This document shows positions 62,756 to 64,000 of a stretch of 64,000 nucleotides of DNA, piece by piece. Origin of the DNA: Paratinospora sagittata (taxonomy: Eukaryota > Streptophyta > Magnoliopsida > Ranunculales > Menispermaceae); the NCBI GenBank assembly GCA_035771175.1, contig CM069594.1, positions 45,931,534-45,995,533 of the forward strand. Direction: 5' to 3'. The notes under the pieces are model-generated. The model had not been told where the DNA came from. It ran no database searches and saw only the letters and a list, made by a program, of their open reading frames with translations. Position numbers and translations under genes: made by a program. Within the stretch, counting starts at the first letter, position 1. Each line of letters begins with the position of its first letter.

Positions 62756-63941
62756 ATCAACAACACATCAAACAATAGGTATCGAAGTCTACAAAGATCA
62801 AGCTCGAAGAACGAAGACGTACCTCATGTCTAATGCAATAGTTTTATCTTTGGTGTGTAGGGTAACTTCTCGATCAATCTGAGCACTAAAACTCAAAAAA
62901 TTGAAAAGTCTTTAAAACCACTTCGATATAGTATTCCATTTTGATTAAAATGTTTTGTGGAAGGTTTTAATCATAATTTCAATTAATTTTGAATTATTTA
63001 ATAGTTTTTAATCTTATATCAATATGTTTTGAGTCAATGGAATGGATCTTGAGTGTCAAAATATTAATTTTCCAAAAATAAGGCTATTCAGCAATTTGCA
63101 AAAATTTTCCAGTTGGCACTTGTGCCCTATCAGTGTTGATAGCCCGCTGATAGGGTTGTATAATAAAACATTTCTTTTTCTTGACAATTGTCTATAGCGC
63201 CCTATCCCCTTTGATAACTCGCTATAAAGATATTGCCGTGATCTTTCCATTTTTAGAATAGTGGGCAATAGCGCGCTATAGGCCTCGATAACTCGCTATC
63301 GGAAAATCTGAAAAACTCGAGCTGCTCGAGTTTGTGTATATCAACCTGCTATCTTTCAATAGAGAACATGATACACAACCCAATAATAACACGCTATCCA
63401 CGTTTGAGACAAAAATCAGATATTTCTAACGAGAAAAATGTGGCCACTTCTCCTTGCTCGACTTTTATATACCTTACACAGTTTTGCCTGGTTATCTTAA
63501 TTGAAATATTATCTACTAACACCTTGATGATGCCCATTGTCTCGCACGCCCAAAACAACTTTTGATTAAACAACGTCTTGAATTCAAATCAATTTGTACT
63601 CTTTTCCTCTTTAAACTGCAACTACTAATTTTATAAAACCCTCATTCTCTGATTTTCAAATATAGAACACGCACGATTTTTGCAAGTTAGACTGAGCTTT
63701 CCAAAGAATGTTTAAATTGAAGAAAGTCTTTATTCTTGCATTTGTCCAAACAACCTTCGAACTGAATCAAAATTGCAAACTGTCTTGAAGATAACCTCAA
63801 TATTTTGCAAGTTCTTCATTCTATTCTTTTTTTGCTCTGATTTCCGTAGGCTATCTATTGTTTTAAACTCTAAGTATGTGAAGTGTTCTCGGTAAGAGAA
63901 AACATCACCTGTATTTTTTTTTCTAAGAGCTGGAACAAATC
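62756..63941 (+). repeat. Monomer U54 (A-like left, B right, 1,186 bp)
   Basis: Starts with A marks (gacgta, tgattaaaatgttttgtgg) and has the B core end (gatgatgccc, TGA, attctttttttgctc). P1 broken in a new way (atagcgccctat), P2 and HP perfect. Private gctgctcgag. Confidence 0.91.
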
Positions 63942-64000
63942 ATCAACAACACATCAACAACACATCAAACACTAGATATCGAAGTCTAAAAAGATCAAGC
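63942..64000 (+). repeat. Start of monomer U55, cut by the window edge
   Basis: 59 bp only. It opens with an 11-bp unit, atcaacaacac, present twice in tandem (63942-63952 and 63953-63963); every other monomer has it once. The following caaacactag is the mark of a C monomer. Confidence 0.9.

Larger units (their letters stand above)
1..64000 (+). repeat. Satellite array, 54 full monomers of ~1.19 kb, head to tail
   Basis: The motif atgatacacaac recurs at 619, 1811, 3003, 4194, 5383, 6567 and so on to 63368: 54 occurrences (one base changed in U35, two in the flank of U25 and U27) with spacings of 1,183-1,192 bp. The exceptions are 1,150, 1,129 and 1,163 bp, each explained by a visible deletion. 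All copies run in the same direction. No unique sequence, transposon, gene or RNA gene interrupts the array, so every stretch lacking a gene here is satellite. Known biology: arrays of this kind are kept similar by unequal exchange and gene conversion, and usually lie in heterochromatin. The chromosomal position is not visible from the sequence. Confidence 0.97.
47412..64000 (+). repeat. Block VIII: C-A-B HOR (~3,559 bp) with a 4,745-bp tetramer variant
   Basis: Monomer order is C-like(U41), A(42), B(43), C(44), A(45), B(46), B(47), C(48), A(49), B(50), C(51), A(52), B(53), then mosaic U54. A: tgattaaaatgttttgtgg, caataacgcgctat, gtatattgaactcc. B: gtattcaattttgg, atagcgtgttat, tcaacctgttatc, gatgatgccc. 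C: gggcgaatgcgtgctat, tatcgacctcctatc, tcgctcgccc. A-to-A landmark spacings are 3,559, 4,745 and 3,561 bp; C-to-C spacings are 4,745 and 3,559 bp. The tetramer is the trimer with two consecutive B monomers. Confidence 0.92.

Noticed and set aside
1..64000. CRISPR array or bacterial repeat locus
   Set aside because: The repeated unit is the whole 1.19 kb, with no short repeat and variable spacer structure, no cas genes and no bacterial genes.
1..64000. Ribosomal intergenic spacer or tandem transposon array
   Set aside because: No rRNA gene, no terminal repeats, no target-site duplications and no transposase or reverse transcriptase frame in any monomer.
1..64000. Monomer length as a multiple of nucleosome spacing (1,187 is about 7 x 170)
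   Set aside because: Any kilobase-scale length is close to some multiple; no internal ~170-bp periodicity was seen by eye.

Overview
The whole 64-kb window is one uninterrupted tandem satellite array. A non-coding monomer of about 1,185-1,192 bp is repeated head to tail, always in the same orientation. I delimit 54 full monomers (U1-U54), counting each from the motif atcaacaacac (atcaaaaacac in U1-U3), plus a 59-bp start of a 55th. The window begins and ends inside the array, so the true array is longer than 64 kb. I see no protein gene, rRNA, tRNA, transposon, CRISPR array or unique spacer. No monomer carries an insertion larger than about 11 bp, and none is inverted.

The DNA is AT-rich (about one third GC by eye on sampled lines). 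CpG is not visibly depleted. The organisation is that of eukaryotic constitutive heterochromatin (centromeric, pericentromeric, subtelomeric or sex-chromosome satellite). The species cannot be named from this sequence; an invertebrate or another lineage with little germline CpG methylation fits best, but this is weak. I do not recognise the monomer as a described satellite family.

Layout. U1-U4 (1-4767): nearly uniform monomers of 1,191-1,192 bp with a 6-bp insertion. U5-U11 (4768-13080): alternating X/Y monomers forming a 2,373-bp dimer. About 13435-23660: a three-monomer higher-order repeat (HOR) of exactly 3,551 bp, nearly three copies. U21-U24: divergent single monomers, the first with 36 bp deleted. 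About 28790-33530: two copies of another 2,373-bp dimer. About 33530-36100: transitional monomers. About 36100-47411: a distinct subfamily (Q) in single-monomer register, interrupted by hybrid U32 and including a very recent monomer-by-monomer expansion at about 39970-43250. 47412-64000: subfamilies C, A and B, which make trimers of about 3,559 bp and one tetramer of 4,745 bp, with visible composite monomers.

Within each monomer (numbered as in U1) a 185-bp segment at about 361-545 is dense in dyad symmetries: a 12-bp near-palindrome, a 9-bp-stem hairpin, and two copies 74 bp apart of a 32-bp direct repeat. Each 32-bp copy begins with the 12-bp palindrome atagcgcgctat (called P1 and P2). Next to it lies the best conserved part of the monomer, about 612-723. 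The open frame of 98-100 codons that crosses this core is broken by at least six different lesions in 20 of 54 monomers, so I do not call it a gene. The most interesting signals are the changes of HOR register along one array, the one-intact-palindrome-per-monomer pattern in U42-U54, and recombination junctions that can be mapped to tens of bases.
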